This document shows, piece after piece, positions 12,804 through 23,995 of a DNA stretch of 64,000 nucleotides (position 1 is the first letter of the stretch; every line of letters begins with the position of its first letter). Under the pieces are notes generated by a model. That model was given only the letters and a program-made list of their open reading frames with translations, had not been told where the DNA came from and made no database searches. Made by a program: the position numbers and the translations under genes. The DNA comes from Holothuria scabra (taxonomy: Eukaryota; Echinodermata; Holothuroidea; Aspidochirotida; Holothuriidae): contig CM074179.1 of the NCBI GenBank assembly GCA_037179385.1, forward strand, positions 74,513,719-74,577,718. Direction: 5' to 3'.

Positions 12804-14203
12804 AATGGCAGACATTTTGGGATCAATTCAAGGCTGCAGTGGACAGTTCCACACTGCCAAAGGTCAACAAGTTTACCTTCTTGAAAAATCTGTTGGAGGG
12901 TGAAGCTCTCAACTCAATTGTGGGACTTTCACTTACAGATAGCAATTATGACATTGCCCTACAGTCTCTGCAAGACCGGTTTGGAAGACCAGAGAGAATA
13001 ACTTTCTTGCACATCCAGGCATTATTGAATATGGACACAGGCTTAGATTTGCAGGCTCAGTCACCAACAGCCTCGGAGCTATGGAGCATCCGTGACAAGT
13101 TGAATGCACATGTAAGATCTTTGGAGGCACTAGGACTCGATGCAGAGAAGTATGGGGTGGTTTTGACACCACTTGTTCTGTCTCGTTTACCCAGTGAAAT
13201 TAAGCTCGAAAGGGCGCGGTCAGGAACTGACAAGGAAGCAGATTTGGCTTACTTGCTGTATTTTTTGAAATCTGAAATTGCACGCCGTGAACGCTCAGAG
13301 GGGTTCTCGGATCATAATCTTGGTGGATTGCAACGACAGGGTACAGTCTCAGCTATGGCGGCATCAGCGGTTACGCATAAATCAAAGCAAGCTAGGTGTA
13401 TTTTCTGTGACAGAACCAATAATAAATCCAGGCAGTGTAGGAAATTTAATGGAGTGGGGCAAGAGGACACAATGACTGTGGTGAAAAAGTCACATGCATG
13501 CTTTAAGTGTTTTAGTACAAATCATTTTGCTTCAAAATGCTCCTTCAAATGTCGAAGGTGTGATGGTAGTCATCATGACAGCTTATGTACAGTGGTTGTC
13601 ATTGAAACAGCTAATTCCTCACCTTCACCTAATGCTGAGAATGTAAAGGCTGTAACAATCTCCCAATCAGACAAGGGCATTATCCACACTGTGTTGCAAA
13701 CAGCTAACGTGAAGGTTAAAAGTAACAATGGTGAATGTGGGTTGACTCTGATGTTTGATACAGGGTCTGATTGCTCATACATATCTAATGGTGCTGTACA
13801 AAGGGTAAAACCTGATTGGTTAACTTCAAAATCACTAGCATATGCTGCATTTGAGGATGGTAAACCTTCAAGTAGTCAGCCCAGAAATGTTTACAAGGTC
13901 AATATTGCAAATACGTTTGGTGGATGGGAGGAGATCAATTGCATACAGGTGAAATCCATATGTGCACCTATGGTGAGATCTCGAATACCCCAGGCCATTT
14001 TGAATTCAGTATCCCATCTTGAATTAGCGGATAGCTACAATGAAGATAGAGATATTAAGATTGCTATCCTAGTAGCCCTAGATTACTATTGGCAGTTAAT
14101 GGGGAGTGGAATGCGTAACCTTCCGGGGGGGGGGGGGTGGTTGCCCAAGATAGTGCCTTTGGTTGGGTCCTGTCAAGAAGGTGGAAGGCCCTACTGTTGG
14201 TAG
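12804..14203 (+). pseudogene. BEL/Pao gag C-terminus, zinc knuckles and aspartic protease
   Basis: Continues DUF1759 (KFTFLKNLLEGEAL) after the shift. Two cysteine/histidine clusters follow: CIFC-x9-C and CFKC-x4-H-x4-C-x3-C (residues about 187-250 of the frame starting at 12839). The retroviral-type protease has its catalytic LMFDTGSD at residues 305-311. The frame ends in the conserved region VALDYYWQLM and then breaks at a run of 11 G at about 14126-14136. Function is lost unless that run is a sequencing indel. Confidence 0.85.
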
Positions 14204-14617
14204 TAACCACAGTAACAAGGTGAGTCATCGATTGCTCTGCATATCAGACATACCCCATAGTACCATTGGGAAGTTTTGAGATTTAGAAGTGATTGGACTT
14301 ACTAACCCAAAGTATGATGAATCAATTGATTCAGCTTTGAAGTTATTTAATGATAACATTAGGCTAGTAGATGGAAGGTACGAGGTCAAATTACCTTGGT
14401 GAGAAGGAATGAAGGAGCAACTCCTAAACAACAAAGCCATAGCTCAGGTTAGGTTAAATGGTTTGCAGAGGAGGGTGGGGTAAGGCTAAATTATTGCATG
14501 AAAGTTATGATGCAACCTTGTGTGAAATGGAAGGACTTGGTCAATGTCAAGGTCAATTACTGAGGTCAATGTTGAGGAAACTAGTAGTGATGATGTGGTT
14601 TATTATCTCACCGTCCA
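14204..14617 (+). pseudogene. Degenerate BEL/Pao region between protease and RT
   Basis: Fragments such as LTNPKYDESIDSALKLF and GRYEVKLPW appear with stops between them. They match the usual segment before the RT palm in BEL/Pao polyproteins. Multiple frame changes make it non-coding as it stands. Confidence 0.7.
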
Positions 14618-15172
14618 GTGGTGAAGGAAGGTAGCCTCGCAACTAAAGTGAGGCCAGTGTTTGCTGCTTCAACTAAGGGTGTAAATGGGCTGTCTCTTAA
14701 TGACTGTTTGGAGACGGGGCCCTCACTTATCCCTGGACTTGTGGACATATTAATACGGTTCAGAAGATGGCAAATTTTGTTGTCCTCGGATATAACCAAA
14801 GCCTTTTTACAAATAAGGGTCCACAAGGATGACCAGGATGTACATAGGTTCCTGTGGCAGTTTCATGGTAAAGTCAGAACAATGAAGTTCGTAAGAGTTC
14901 CATTTGGGAACAGTAGCAGTCCATTCTTGTTGAATGCGACCATACGTTACCATTTTTCTAAGTACCCGGCCTCACTTGCTGTTACAAAATTACAGGATAA
15001 CCTCTTTGTAGATGATTGGCTCTCTGGAGCAGACCATTTTGAAGATGAGATACTGTTGTACAAACAGGATAATGAAATAATGGTACAGGGAAGTTTCAAT
15101 TTGCATTATGGAACTCTAATGATGTTCGGGTTGCAGAGATGCTTTTTCATGAATTTGGTTCAAAACAATTAG
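14618..15172 (+). pseudogene. BEL/Pao reverse transcriptase domain
   Basis: VRPVFAAS and SLNDCLETGPSLIPGLVDIL open the domain, SDITKAFLQI (about residue 57) carries the first catalytic Asp, VPFGNSSSPFLLNATI follows, and FVDD at residues 130-133 is the catalytic box. All key residues are present. The frame ends soon after the palm, and the thumb/connection continues in a different frame from 15139. Confidence 0.88.
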
Positions 15173-15663
15173 AGCAAGAGAGTATGAAAATCCTCGGTCT
15201 GAAGTGGGTTCAAACCAGCGATAGTTTTGGGTTTGAAGTAGGGGATGTACCGGCAAGATTAGTAGCTACCAAGCTGGTAGTTTTGGGTATTCATGCACGG
15301 TTGTATGATCCATTAGGGTTCCTCACACTTTTTACCATGGCTATGAAAATTATTTTGCAAGATATTTGGTTGCTTACCTTGGATTGGGATGAGCCCACTC
15401 CGGATGTAATTCAGCAAAAGGTCATGAAGTGGGTCAGTGGACTAGATCTTATAAGGAATTGGCAAATTCCAAGGTGTTATACCTCTAAGACTCTGTGGTC
15501 AGAAATGAAAGGCATAGAAGTACATGGGTTTTCTGATGCCTCAGAAAGAGGTTACGGATCAGTGGTATATCTCCGTATCCCAGAATCTGACGGGTTCAAG
15601 GTTTCATTTGTTACAGCTAGGGCCAGTGTGGCCCTGTTAAGAAGGTCTCACTTCCCAGGTTAG
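15139..15663 (+). pseudogene. BEL/Pao RT connection and RNase H start
   Basis: KILGLKWV and YDPLGFLTLFTMAMK are connection-domain motifs of BEL/Pao. GFSDASERGYGSVVYLR starts the RNase H domain, with its first Asp. The frame changes in a short C run near 15631, and the next conserved motif continues in the following frame. Confidence 0.85.
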
Positions 15664-16604
15664 AACTCTTGGGTGCCCTTCTAGCTGCTAGGTTGGTAGT
15701 CTTTGTGAGGGATGCATTAAAATTGCAAAATGTAACATGTAGGGTATGGAAAGACTCTACTGTGGCTTTAAGGTGGATTCAAGGAGACCCTTCAAGGTGG
15801 AAAACCTTTGTAAGGAACAGGATCACTGAAATTCAGCAGTTAACTCCAAAGGAAAACTGGGCCCACTGTCCAGGAAAACAAAATCCGGCAGACCGGTTAA
15901 CTAGGGATATCCCAGCAAGAGAGTTGGTTTCATCCAAAATTTGGCTAAATGGTCCTGAATGGTTGTCTAAAGGTTTTAATCTGGCCAATTTTGAAATGTA
16001 CCTGAAACCTGAAATGAAGGTAGCTATGCTGACGACAACAAATAGCAATCCAAAGGTTAGATTATTTGACATTCAAAGGTGGGGTACATTGGTGAAAGCA
16101 GTTAGGGTAACTGCATGGGTACTGAGATTCATTGGTAAACTGAAAGGCAAAAAGGTTTATTCTGAAGATTTGTCACATGATGAACTGGCCGAAGCTAGGC
16201 TATGTTTGACTCAACAGGAACAGGAAATGGCATTTGGGCAAGAGCTAAAAGTCCTCCCGTGTGGCAAGTCGGTTAATGGCTCTTCCCCCTTGTTCAAACT
16301 AAAACCCTTTGTAGGAGATGATGGTGTGCTAAGGGTTAGTGGTCGTCTACAACAATCACATCTTTCATATGATGAGAAACACCCTGTAATCTTGGACAAA
16401 GGTTATTTTGCAACATTGTTGATTAAATCATGTCATGTTAGATTACAACATGCAGGTGTAGACTCAGTGATGAATTGCATCAGAAATAATTACTGGATAA
16501 TTGGTGGTAGAAAGCTTGCTAAAGCTGTAAAGAGAGGTTGCATGTCTTGCCAACGGGTAGATGCTCAGGCTTGCAGCCAACCGGAGGCCCCCTCCCTGAA
16601 TTGA
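15651..16604 (+). pseudogene. BEL/Pao RNase H end and integrase zinc-binding domain
   Basis: LPRLELLGALLAARL supplies the RNase H Glu, and VWKDSTVALRWIQ its next Asp. CPGKQNPADRLTRD is the end of RNase H. The H-x-C-x-C zinc-binding region of integrase follows (HAGVDSVMNCIRNNYWI, then CMSCQR). A shift near 16590 separates it from the catalytic core. Confidence 0.85.
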
Positions 16605-16948
16605 GGGTGCACCAGGCCCCACCGTTCACAGTAACAGGTTTAGATTATGCAGATCCATTGTTTTGCATTGATTCCCCAAAAGTGAAATTCTACATTTTAT
16701 TATTTACCTGCGCAGTGGTGAGAGCAGTCCATTTAAAATTGACGGAGTCACTGTCACAAGGGGATTGCATACTTGCATTTAGGCGGTTCACAGCGAGACG
16801 TGGATTGCCCACAGTACTTTATTCAGATAATGCTATGACATTTAAGGGTGTTGAAAGGGAATTTTTACCCTTTTTGGAGAGGAGGGTCCAGTGTGGAAGT
16901 ATATTTCCCCAAGATCTCCTTGGTGGGGAGGATGGTGGGAGCGTCTAG
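16538..16948 (+). pseudogene. BEL/Pao integrase catalytic core (rve)
   Basis: Conserved from LPELRV onward. The two catalytic Asp are in TGLDYADP and YSDNAMTF; the Glu lies in the next frame (EVEACVNTRPL). A frame change occurs at the GG-rich place near 16920-16930. Confidence 0.85.
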
Positions 16949-17640
16949 TTCGCTCTGTTAAGGGTGCCTTAAAGAAATCATTGGGATCTCGATGTCTAAC
17001 AAGGACTGAATTGGAAAATTCACTACAAGAAGTGGAGGCATGTGTGAATACAAGGCCACTGACTTCTGTTAGAGATGAAGTAGATAGTGCAACTGCCTTA
17101 ACACCATCTCATTTCTTAATTGGTAAAGTGTCAGGATTCCAAAGTAAAATATCAGAAAATGAAGTGGTAATAACCAGAGATGATCTCACTGAGAGAGAAC
17201 TTGTAAGACAAAGAAGATTAGAGTTGTTCTGGGGGGTATGGAGTAAAGAGTATCCGAGAAACCTATCCCCCTCCATAAACAAATTCAGAAGTAAGGGCCA
17301 GGTTGGTCCAGGTTCCTTGGTTTTAATCAGAGAGGACAATGTGCCTAGGATGAAGTGGCCCCTGGGACTAATAGTGAAGGAATTCCGTGGGAGGGATGGG
17401 TTAAGTAGAGCTTTTGAATTGAAGACAGCCAAGGGAAACTTGATACGGGTCATACAAAGATTGCATGATCTTGAACTAGAGAGTGGAAATTTTTATTCTC
17501 AACAACTCTCAGGAATGCAGCTCAAATTGTACCAAAGCTGCAGAGTAACACAAATATTAAAGAAGTGGCAGAGTGATAAAACCAGTTCAGAGGTTAGACT
17601 CGTAGAAATCGGTATTGGAAAGTTGAAATTGCAGTTTTGA
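16891..17640 (+). pseudogene. BEL/Pao integrase C-terminus with DUF5641
   Basis: WWERLVRSVKGALK and EVEACVNTRPLTSV supply the end of the core with its catalytic Glu. RWPLG-type DUF5641 follows (MKWPLGLIVKEFRGRDGLSR and VIQRLHDLEL). A natural stop is at 17638-17640, before the polypurine tract. Confidence 0.87.
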
Positions 17641-17904
17641 ATGCCTGTAGGTCTAGTGTTCATTTGTTTTACTTATGTTTAAAGTTCCATATTGGAACGT
17701 TTACGGTTACATTTTAAGGCTATTCTCAAGTGTTTCAAGTAGAGTGCCTATTGTATTCACATGGTATTAGGTGTTTGTTAATGACGCTTGAAGATGATTA
17801 TTGAGAACAAAAGCGTTTTACATTTACTGACAAGCAGAACTGCGTTAATGAAGAAGTGTTTCATCTGAGGAATTAAGAGCATGTTTGTTGATATCAATAA
17901 TATC
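17641..17904. other. BEL 3' untranslated stretch
   Basis: About 260 bp of AT-rich sequence between the stop codon and the polypurine tract. I see no env-like frame or other motif. Confidence 0.6.
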
Positions 17905-17919
17905 AAGGTGGGGGGGAGG
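17905..17919 (+). promoter_or_regulatory. Polypurine tract of the BEL element
   Basis: AAGGTGGGGGGGAGG lies directly before the 3' LTR, in the position that primes plus-strand synthesis. One T interrupts the purine run. Confidence 0.75.
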
Positions 17920-18102
17920 TGTGACCGATTGGCGTTCCATACTGCGGGAAGTCACGTTTTGTTGCATGTGTGTATGATTGCACTGTGTGCACGTGGATAA
18001 GTTGGAGAAATAAAGCGGTTGTTATCGAAGAAACAAGATATGTTTGTCAGGTCCCTTTTATCTTATCCGATATGACCAAGAGGGTACAGGAAGTCCCTAA
18101 CA
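17920..18102 (+). repeat. BEL/Pao 3' LTR (183 bp)
   Basis: Second LTR, starting TGTGACCGATTGGCG and ending CCCTAACA, followed at once by the TGGTA target duplication. Confidence 0.95.
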
Positions 18103-18299
18103 TGGTATATGAATGGAAATGTACATCTGAATGGTTTTCTGATCACATAGCTGAATGGAATGCAAATGGTTCGCGAATAGTTTTGGTATTTGCAAATGGT
18201 TCCAAGTGGTTCAAACTGGAAACCATTCACTGAATGGTGCATTATGTACATAAATGGAACATGTCCAGGTCAACATACATGTACATGATGCAAATGGTC

Positions 18300-21200
18300 A
18301 AGTTGTCTGTTGGTATAAGCCAACCTGTTGCAAATTCATTTGAAACTGGATATGTATCTCAATGAAACGAATTTACAACGAAATAGATTTGATATATCTC
18401 CCACAATTTGTACAAGTACAATTAGGTGTAGACAGGAAGGTTAGAAACTTTGTAGCCTAAACCAGTTTAGATTCTTCTGTATGATATTGCCCGGATCATT
18501 TCCCCCCAGGCACATTTAATTTATAGGGACATAATTTTTGAGGGGCGGGTTACACTCATCAAATTTTGTGGGGCTTAAATAAATTGGGGATTACAGTAAA
18601 TCCATCCATAGCAACTCGGGTAGGTCACAAACCCCACCCCTGGATTTTCCTGAAAATTTTAGCTTCAGTTTTCCCTAACAGATATAAACCCCCTCCCCTA
18701 ACTTGGAAAGGCTACACAGAGATAATGCACAGCACGGATATCAGCTGGAATAGGAAATTTTTCCTATCATTCCAATACCCTGTCCACGCCGATACCTCTT
18801 GACTCCCTCCTCCACTCCAGTTTCTGGCACTTTCTTAGCCCGTATCCTCACCCCAACAACAAGTTTTTGTTGTTGTACTGCTTTGCAGCCTTGTGTCATC
18901 TGTAGCCCAGAGACACAACCTCCTACAGTAAATTATTGCACTCATTATTTCTTCTCTCCCTTTTCTTCATACAGAATTGCACTCCCCCTGCTTACCCCAT
19001 CATGCATACCTTCGTTGCCTTTCAAGTTGCTTAACTGTTTGAATAACAGGATCAAAGCACAATGCAATGCTTGTTTGAATGGAGCTATTACGTAATAGCT
19101 TCTCTGGCTCCATGGTGTGCATATGACACTGCACCATACAAAGCTTACAGCAGATGCTGTACACCCATGTGTACATCACATGTACAGTACAACATAACAT
19201 AATAGGTACAGCTTGTACAATGGTACCATACTGCAGAGCTACTTACAGTGGTGTGCAGGTGTCATGAACTCAAGAAACGTGAAGTGAAAGGGCAAGATTC
19301 CTTTCCTTGGAGGAGTTTTAGAAAATACTGAAGCACAGTAAGTAAAGATACATGTTTTTTTTTTTTGTTAAAGTATTACACCCGAGAGACCAATAAACAA
19401 TTCACATATTTTAGTGAAAATTAAGAGCCAAAGACTGCATCATTGTATGGTTGCTGCACTGTGTTAACATTCAGCCCTAATGTTAGTAGCAGTTCCACAA
19501 CGCTATTCGTAGTTGTATACTAAGACTAACGTTAATTTATAAAGCAGACCAATCCTTTTTTTTGGGGGGCGACTTCTTATAGCCTACAAAGAAAAGAGGG
19601 ACAAAGTTTCTATATGCTATTAATACACGTACAACCCTCTACAAAGAGAAACAAGCTTTTATTTAATCCAAGTTAACCAAGTGAGAAGTTCACCAAATTA
19701 GGGTTTTGAAAAGCCATATTACTGGCCTAGGCCTAGTCATACTCATAAACAAAATAGGTGAGCCAAAATTATGGTAAAATTTATAGTTGGAGTAATTTTT
19801 TTTTGGGGGGGGGGGTGGTTATGAAGACTTTCTCTGCACTTTTGGGTGCTGACTCAAAAATAGCAGTAAGGAAAAAAGATTCCTTTTTGCATGTTTCCAT
19901 CTTTTTCTATATGTACAGTTCTGTAGCATCGGGCCTAAATAGTAAACAGGTACACTATTTGTTGCAGGCCTATAGGCCTATAATGATTTGTGTACGTTTG
20001 ATAAATAATTAGTTTCAGAACTTGACAAAGTCTCCCTATGGCCTCTTGCAAAATTTCACTGCAGGTCTATACCACAGTCCCAAACAAAGAGAGACACTGT
20101 CTTTAATAAAGCAAAAGGAGTCAAACCGACTTGAAGTAGTGCAGTAGACTGTCCTGTTTCATGATTGGCTGTTTACGGTCATGCGACAACATTGTTTCCC
20201 TTCAAATGTGAAATTTACTGCTTGTTTTACCCAGAATTTGCAATACTGAAGTCTAAAAATATCATGAAAGATACTTTGAAGAGAAATAAGAAATAAGAAC
20301 AAAATTGTGATGCTTAGCTGTTGCTTTAAAATAAGTTTGGGGGGACTGCTCTTGACCTTAAAAGCTTAAGTTTCACACAGGACAGAGCACCTAGGAGGAC
20401 ATGTGGTGTCAGGGTGTATTTTCCTTTAACTGCAAGTCTCACTTTTTAGGGAAGAATATGACTGGCAGAAGTATGAGAGTTATTTCTTTTGTTTAGAACG
20501 TTTTACCCTTTAAAACCAAGTAAGTTGTACAACTTTTTACATGCTTTTACAATTTTATTTTTCATTTCACAAACAGGATGACATGATAGTGAAACTGCCA
20601 CCTGCACAGCTGATTGAGTTATTTGTCAGTGGGTCTTAGATACTTTTCATTTATGTCTGAACTGTTGTGTACCATTTACAGTAGCAGAGTCAAGCATAAT
20701 CATTTTTAGCCATGGACTGAACAAGTTATCCTGCTATTGAACTGTGACACCAATGTACTGGTAACCCTTTTGGGTCCTGCTTCCTTTCAAATCGCGATTT
20801 TCTTGTCTGAATCTACAAAGCCTGTCATATTTATCACATAATGTGAGCACTGTTTATTTTTGAATTATAACCTATTATTCGTGATATGTAGGCTAACTTT
20901 TGATGTTCTTGCTGTCGTGTGGAAATGAGTCTTAAGGTTGGAGAACTACCAAACAGTGTTGAAATAGATATTGTAAAGCAGTTAAAACAGTTAACAAATG
21001 AGAAGCATCATTGAATTGACCACAACACTGAAAAAGATATTTGCTACAACTAGCTATGTACCAGTACCAATTTACGAAAGGAATGCTGGTGTCCTAGTTT
21101 TTGTGCCTTGTTAAAATAAAGTAATGCTATAAATCGAACCCTCTTGTTTAAACTGACAGGATGAGGTAAGAAGAGTAAAATCCTTGGTGTTGAATATTTC

Positions 21201-22140
21201 CTTTACTCAGGAGTCGATAGGAGGACCGGACGAAGAATACTGTACAGCCGTTGGATTTGGAAACAAAATTTTTCCCCTTAGTCACTTAGTGGACCTTTCA
21301 TCATCGTGTGCCGTGTGTGCAAACTCTAAAGGCATTGTGTTAAAACATCTCTTCACTTTTCAGCTTGGATAGCCATGAAAATATTTTTTCATGGACCAAA
21401 GTTACCAAACTTTGTTTTATTTGGGAAATGTGAGAAGACTGAATCCTACTCTATGATTTTTCATGAAATACATTTTACCATGGAAATCCCCATTATTTTA
21501 ACAGCAAATGTTGAATAACTGGTGCTTACAGTATAAATTACTTGGTGGATCATTTTAATATTTTGACCAAACTTTGATTTTAATTTGAAAGTCAGAAATT
21601 TATTTTTTTACCATGGACCAAACATTCTCTTCGATAATTTTTCTAATTTTTCTTCCTTGGAAAGAAAACCTACATTATGATTCTTTCATTCCCTCAGTTT
21701 ACTGTTACAAAGGTGTACCCTACATTTGAATTACAACACTATATTTTTTGTCTTTTCTGTGTTTGCATACAGAGTGCGTATTTCATGATTTCGGACACCA
21801 TGAACTGGTTTTACATGTGTTTACTGTACGTTTGTTACAAACTTGCCAAGTATCAATTGACTTTTGAATTTGGAGTGAAGTTGTTCTCATATGGACTATT
21901 TATGTTGTTCTTCATTGACCTTGTGAGTATCAGTGCCAAACTGCTACATGTAATATTCTTCAGTGGGTTGCCAGCTGCATGATCTGTGTTATCCATCATT
22001 ACTGTTCTGTAAGCTAAACAGAATGCCATCAGGAGATAATAAACATACATCTGTTGCTATTATAGTTAAATTCTTATATTGTTTCAATTACTTTTGGTTG
22101 TACAGCAACTGCATAGTATTTTCCATCTTGAACTTGCAAA
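18300..22140. other. Unassigned interior of the large TIR element
   Basis: About 3.8 kb with no recognised transposase or other protein. It contains MITE copy B at 20101-20361 and several G or T runs; open frames are short and hydrophobic by composition. Confidence 0.5.
20101..20361 (+). mobile_element. MITE copy B of the AAAGGTCAAGAGC family
   Basis: Shares long blocks with copy C, including GTAGTGCAGTAGACTGTCCT, TTCAAATGTGAAATTTACT and ATACTTTGAAGAGAAATAA, and ends GGGGACTGCTCTTGACCTT. The left terminus is diverged. It sits inside the large TIR element at 11943-22423. Confidence 0.7.
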
Positions 22141-22423
22141 AAGAAACCATTGGCAGACCATTTGCGGCTGGTTTCCCATTTAAATTAATTAAAATTATTG
22201 AGATGCATTTACATGATCAACCATTCACAAACCATTTGTGAATGGTTCCAGTCATTCCATTCAAAAACCATTTGCACGCCAGACCATTTGAAGACCATTT
22301 GCAAATGGAACCATCCAAGACCATACAGGACTATTCAGGAGTGTCCAAAAACACAGTGTAAAAATACCATCCAGAACCATTCAGACCATCCGCGAATGGT
22401 TTCAAACGGAATTTAACCCTGGG

Positions 22424-23593
22424 CTATGACATGTAGTGAGTTGCAACGACCGCTAGCAAAATCTGACACTTTGTTTAAGGAAACGTAGTTAAAGCATTGC
22501 TATACAGTGCCAGAAGTGCCTAAAATGTGGAAGATGTTGTTCTTCCTAATAAACTGCTCATGTATCACATATCGGACACTTACACGGAAGGTACCAAGAT
22601 GCTCCTGATGCTGATAGGCAGTTGAGGGTGGGAGGCCCAAACTAAATAGTTGGACAATTTTTCTCAACTTCAAAGGCCGTAATAGGAGGTTCAGGCAAAA
22701 CGCCACGAGTTGATGGGTCCTGCCAAAGTGCCGCCACGTTATGGAGTCTAAAATAAAATATATGCTACCTTGATTTCTCACACTCATGTTTATACGCACA
22801 TGTTTTAGGTGTCAGTTCGGGCACATTTTAAACATTGCAGTGTGGATGTACCAATTGGGGTATATCATTAATTGACTACGGAAAGCGGTGATGAACCCGA
22901 TCTACATGCATTCCACGATAATACACACACACATGCACAGCACATGGTATCTCCTATTGTGGCAGGTTGACAACATTGAACGTGTGGAAAAATTAAGATA
23001 TTTTAAACTTACTGGGACGCATGAGTTGATATCCCAAATTTTCAAGTGCGTTTACACTTACCTTGAGAAAGAAATGCACGTGTCCCCGTTTTACACAAAA
23101 ATCATACGTACGCCCTCATTTAAACACACACGTAGGCAATTTTAAAGTCCGGTTATAAATCAAATGCCATTATGAAATGACATTTATTCCCTTTAACATT
23201 ATTTCGAAGTTTTTTGTTTAAAGAGGCTCATTTAGTTAAAAGATAATTTAATGTAGGTGTTTTACGGTACTACTACATGAAAATGTTTTACTTAGCACGA
23301 TTGGTCAAGTATCATATCCAATATTTACGGAAAAAGTTAAAATTCTGAATTATGTGGTGTCTTGACTTGTTACGATTTTGTGCATAATTTGTTAATGTGT
23401 CTGGTCACGAATTTTGAAAACCGAATTGAGTCCCAAAGTACTCGCCCATAAAACAGTAATTTGTTTGACCACTTGTCATTGGTTTGTGAAGAAAACTTAA
23501 CAGCTTCGCAAATTTGTTGAATTTCATGAAGCAACTCAACTTTAATGGAGAGTTAAACATATTTCAATTGACCATGTAGTATTTTCGGTTAGT
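22424..23593. other. Intergenic stretch before the subtilase 3' end
   Basis: AT-rich sequence with no recognisable gene or long repeat. Confidence 0.55.
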
Positions 23594-23666
23594 ATTGGAA
23601 GTACCTGTCAGGTACTTCCAATAATTAGGCCTACGTGTTGCTTAGTGAGCAGCACGTAGGCCTAAT
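23594..23666. repeat. Two adjacent perfect hairpins downstream of the subtilase
   Basis: The first hairpin (23594-23622) has a perfect 14-bp stem, ATTGGAAGTACCTG, around a single-base loop. The second (23624-23666) has a perfect 14-bp stem, ATTAGGCCTACGTG, around a 15-base loop. They are separated by one base and lie about 190 bp beyond the stop codon, past the poly(A) signal. They may be a fold-back element or structured RNA; nothing else distinguishes these. Confidence 0.7.
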
Positions 23667-23766
23667 GATCATTATCAAAGTCTTCTATTAAACTCCTTTA
23701 AACTCGCGTTTCTTTGCAAACCAAATAATGGCTTTTCCCTTTCCCGTCTCTTGAGAAATCATAACT

Positions 23767-23772
23767 TTTATT
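23767..23772 (-). terminator. Polyadenylation signal AATAAA of the subtilase gene
   Basis: AATAAA reads on the minus strand 84 bases after the stop codon, inside an AT-rich stretch. It would give a short 3'UTR. No other AATAAA was needed to explain the 3' end, but mRNA data would decide. Confidence 0.55.
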
Positions 23773-23855
23773 ATTTACGCATTCGGGAAAATATAATAAT
23801 TGAATCACGCCACGTTTAATACACGAATATACTTTCTATGACAACTCACCTTGTT

Positions 23856-23995
23856 TTACACGCCGATATAAAGCAATTTGTTTGGGCTTCCCATTGGATC
23901 ATTGACACAATCTTCAGTCGCTTCATCTACTAGCATTGCTTTGACATTAGCTGGTGACAAGGTAGAGTCAATACCTAAAAGGACAGCAGCAGCAC
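23856..23995 (-). CDS. Subtilase exon 8: C-terminus and stop codon
   Basis: Found by extending the gene past exon 7. The acceptor is CATTTACAG, and the split Gly codon is completed to give [10 protein letters not shown] followed by [10 protein letters not shown] and ending NKLLYIGV, then TAA at 23856-23858. The GAAAVLL helix after [11 protein letters not shown] and the final LLYIGV are typical of proteinase K-like enzymes. A GTGAGT donor-like sequence lies just after the stop, so a 3'UTR intron is possible. Confidence 0.88.

Larger units (their letters stand above)
12041..18102 (+). mobile_element. BEL/Pao LTR retrotransposon, complete but degenerate
   Basis: Two LTRs (12041-12222 and 17920-18102) start TGT and end ACA. 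A 5-bp duplication TGGTA at 12036-12040 and 18103-18107 flanks them, the size expected for BEL/Pao. A primer binding site follows the 5' LTR and a G-rich polypurine tract precedes the 3' LTR. Domain order is gag (DUF1759), zinc knuckles, aspartic protease (DUF1758), RT, RNase H and integrase, which is diagnostic of BEL/Pao. Several single-base frameshifts interrupt the coding region. The LTRs differ at about six bases plus one indel, so insertion was not recent. No envelope gene is seen. Confidence 0.95.
11943..22423. mobile_element. Large TIR element with AATGGT/ACCATT arrays, interrupted by BEL
   Basis: CCCAGGGTTAAATTCC at 11943-11958 and its exact reverse complement at 22408-22423 form the ends; homology continues inward through GAAACCATTCG with few mismatches. 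The left part (11960-12040 and 18108-18300) carries many AATGGT motifs in one orientation. The right part (22145-22405) carries ACCATT in the other, with perfect pieces such as CCATTTGCAAATGG. The BEL element at 12041-18102 is inserted in the left array. The rest (18300-22140) has no recognised transposase, so the element looks non-autonomous. No convincing target duplication is visible. Confidence 0.6.

Noticed and set aside
12269..12826. 185-residue minus-strand frame, Leu/Ser-rich
   Set aside because: It lies exactly opposite the BEL gag frame, and its composition mirrors that frame; no independent motif.
21677..21982. Hydrophobic 101-residue frame in the large TIR element as a transmembrane protein
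   Set aside because: Phe/Leu/Tyr richness comes from T-rich sequence; no conserved motif or exon borders.
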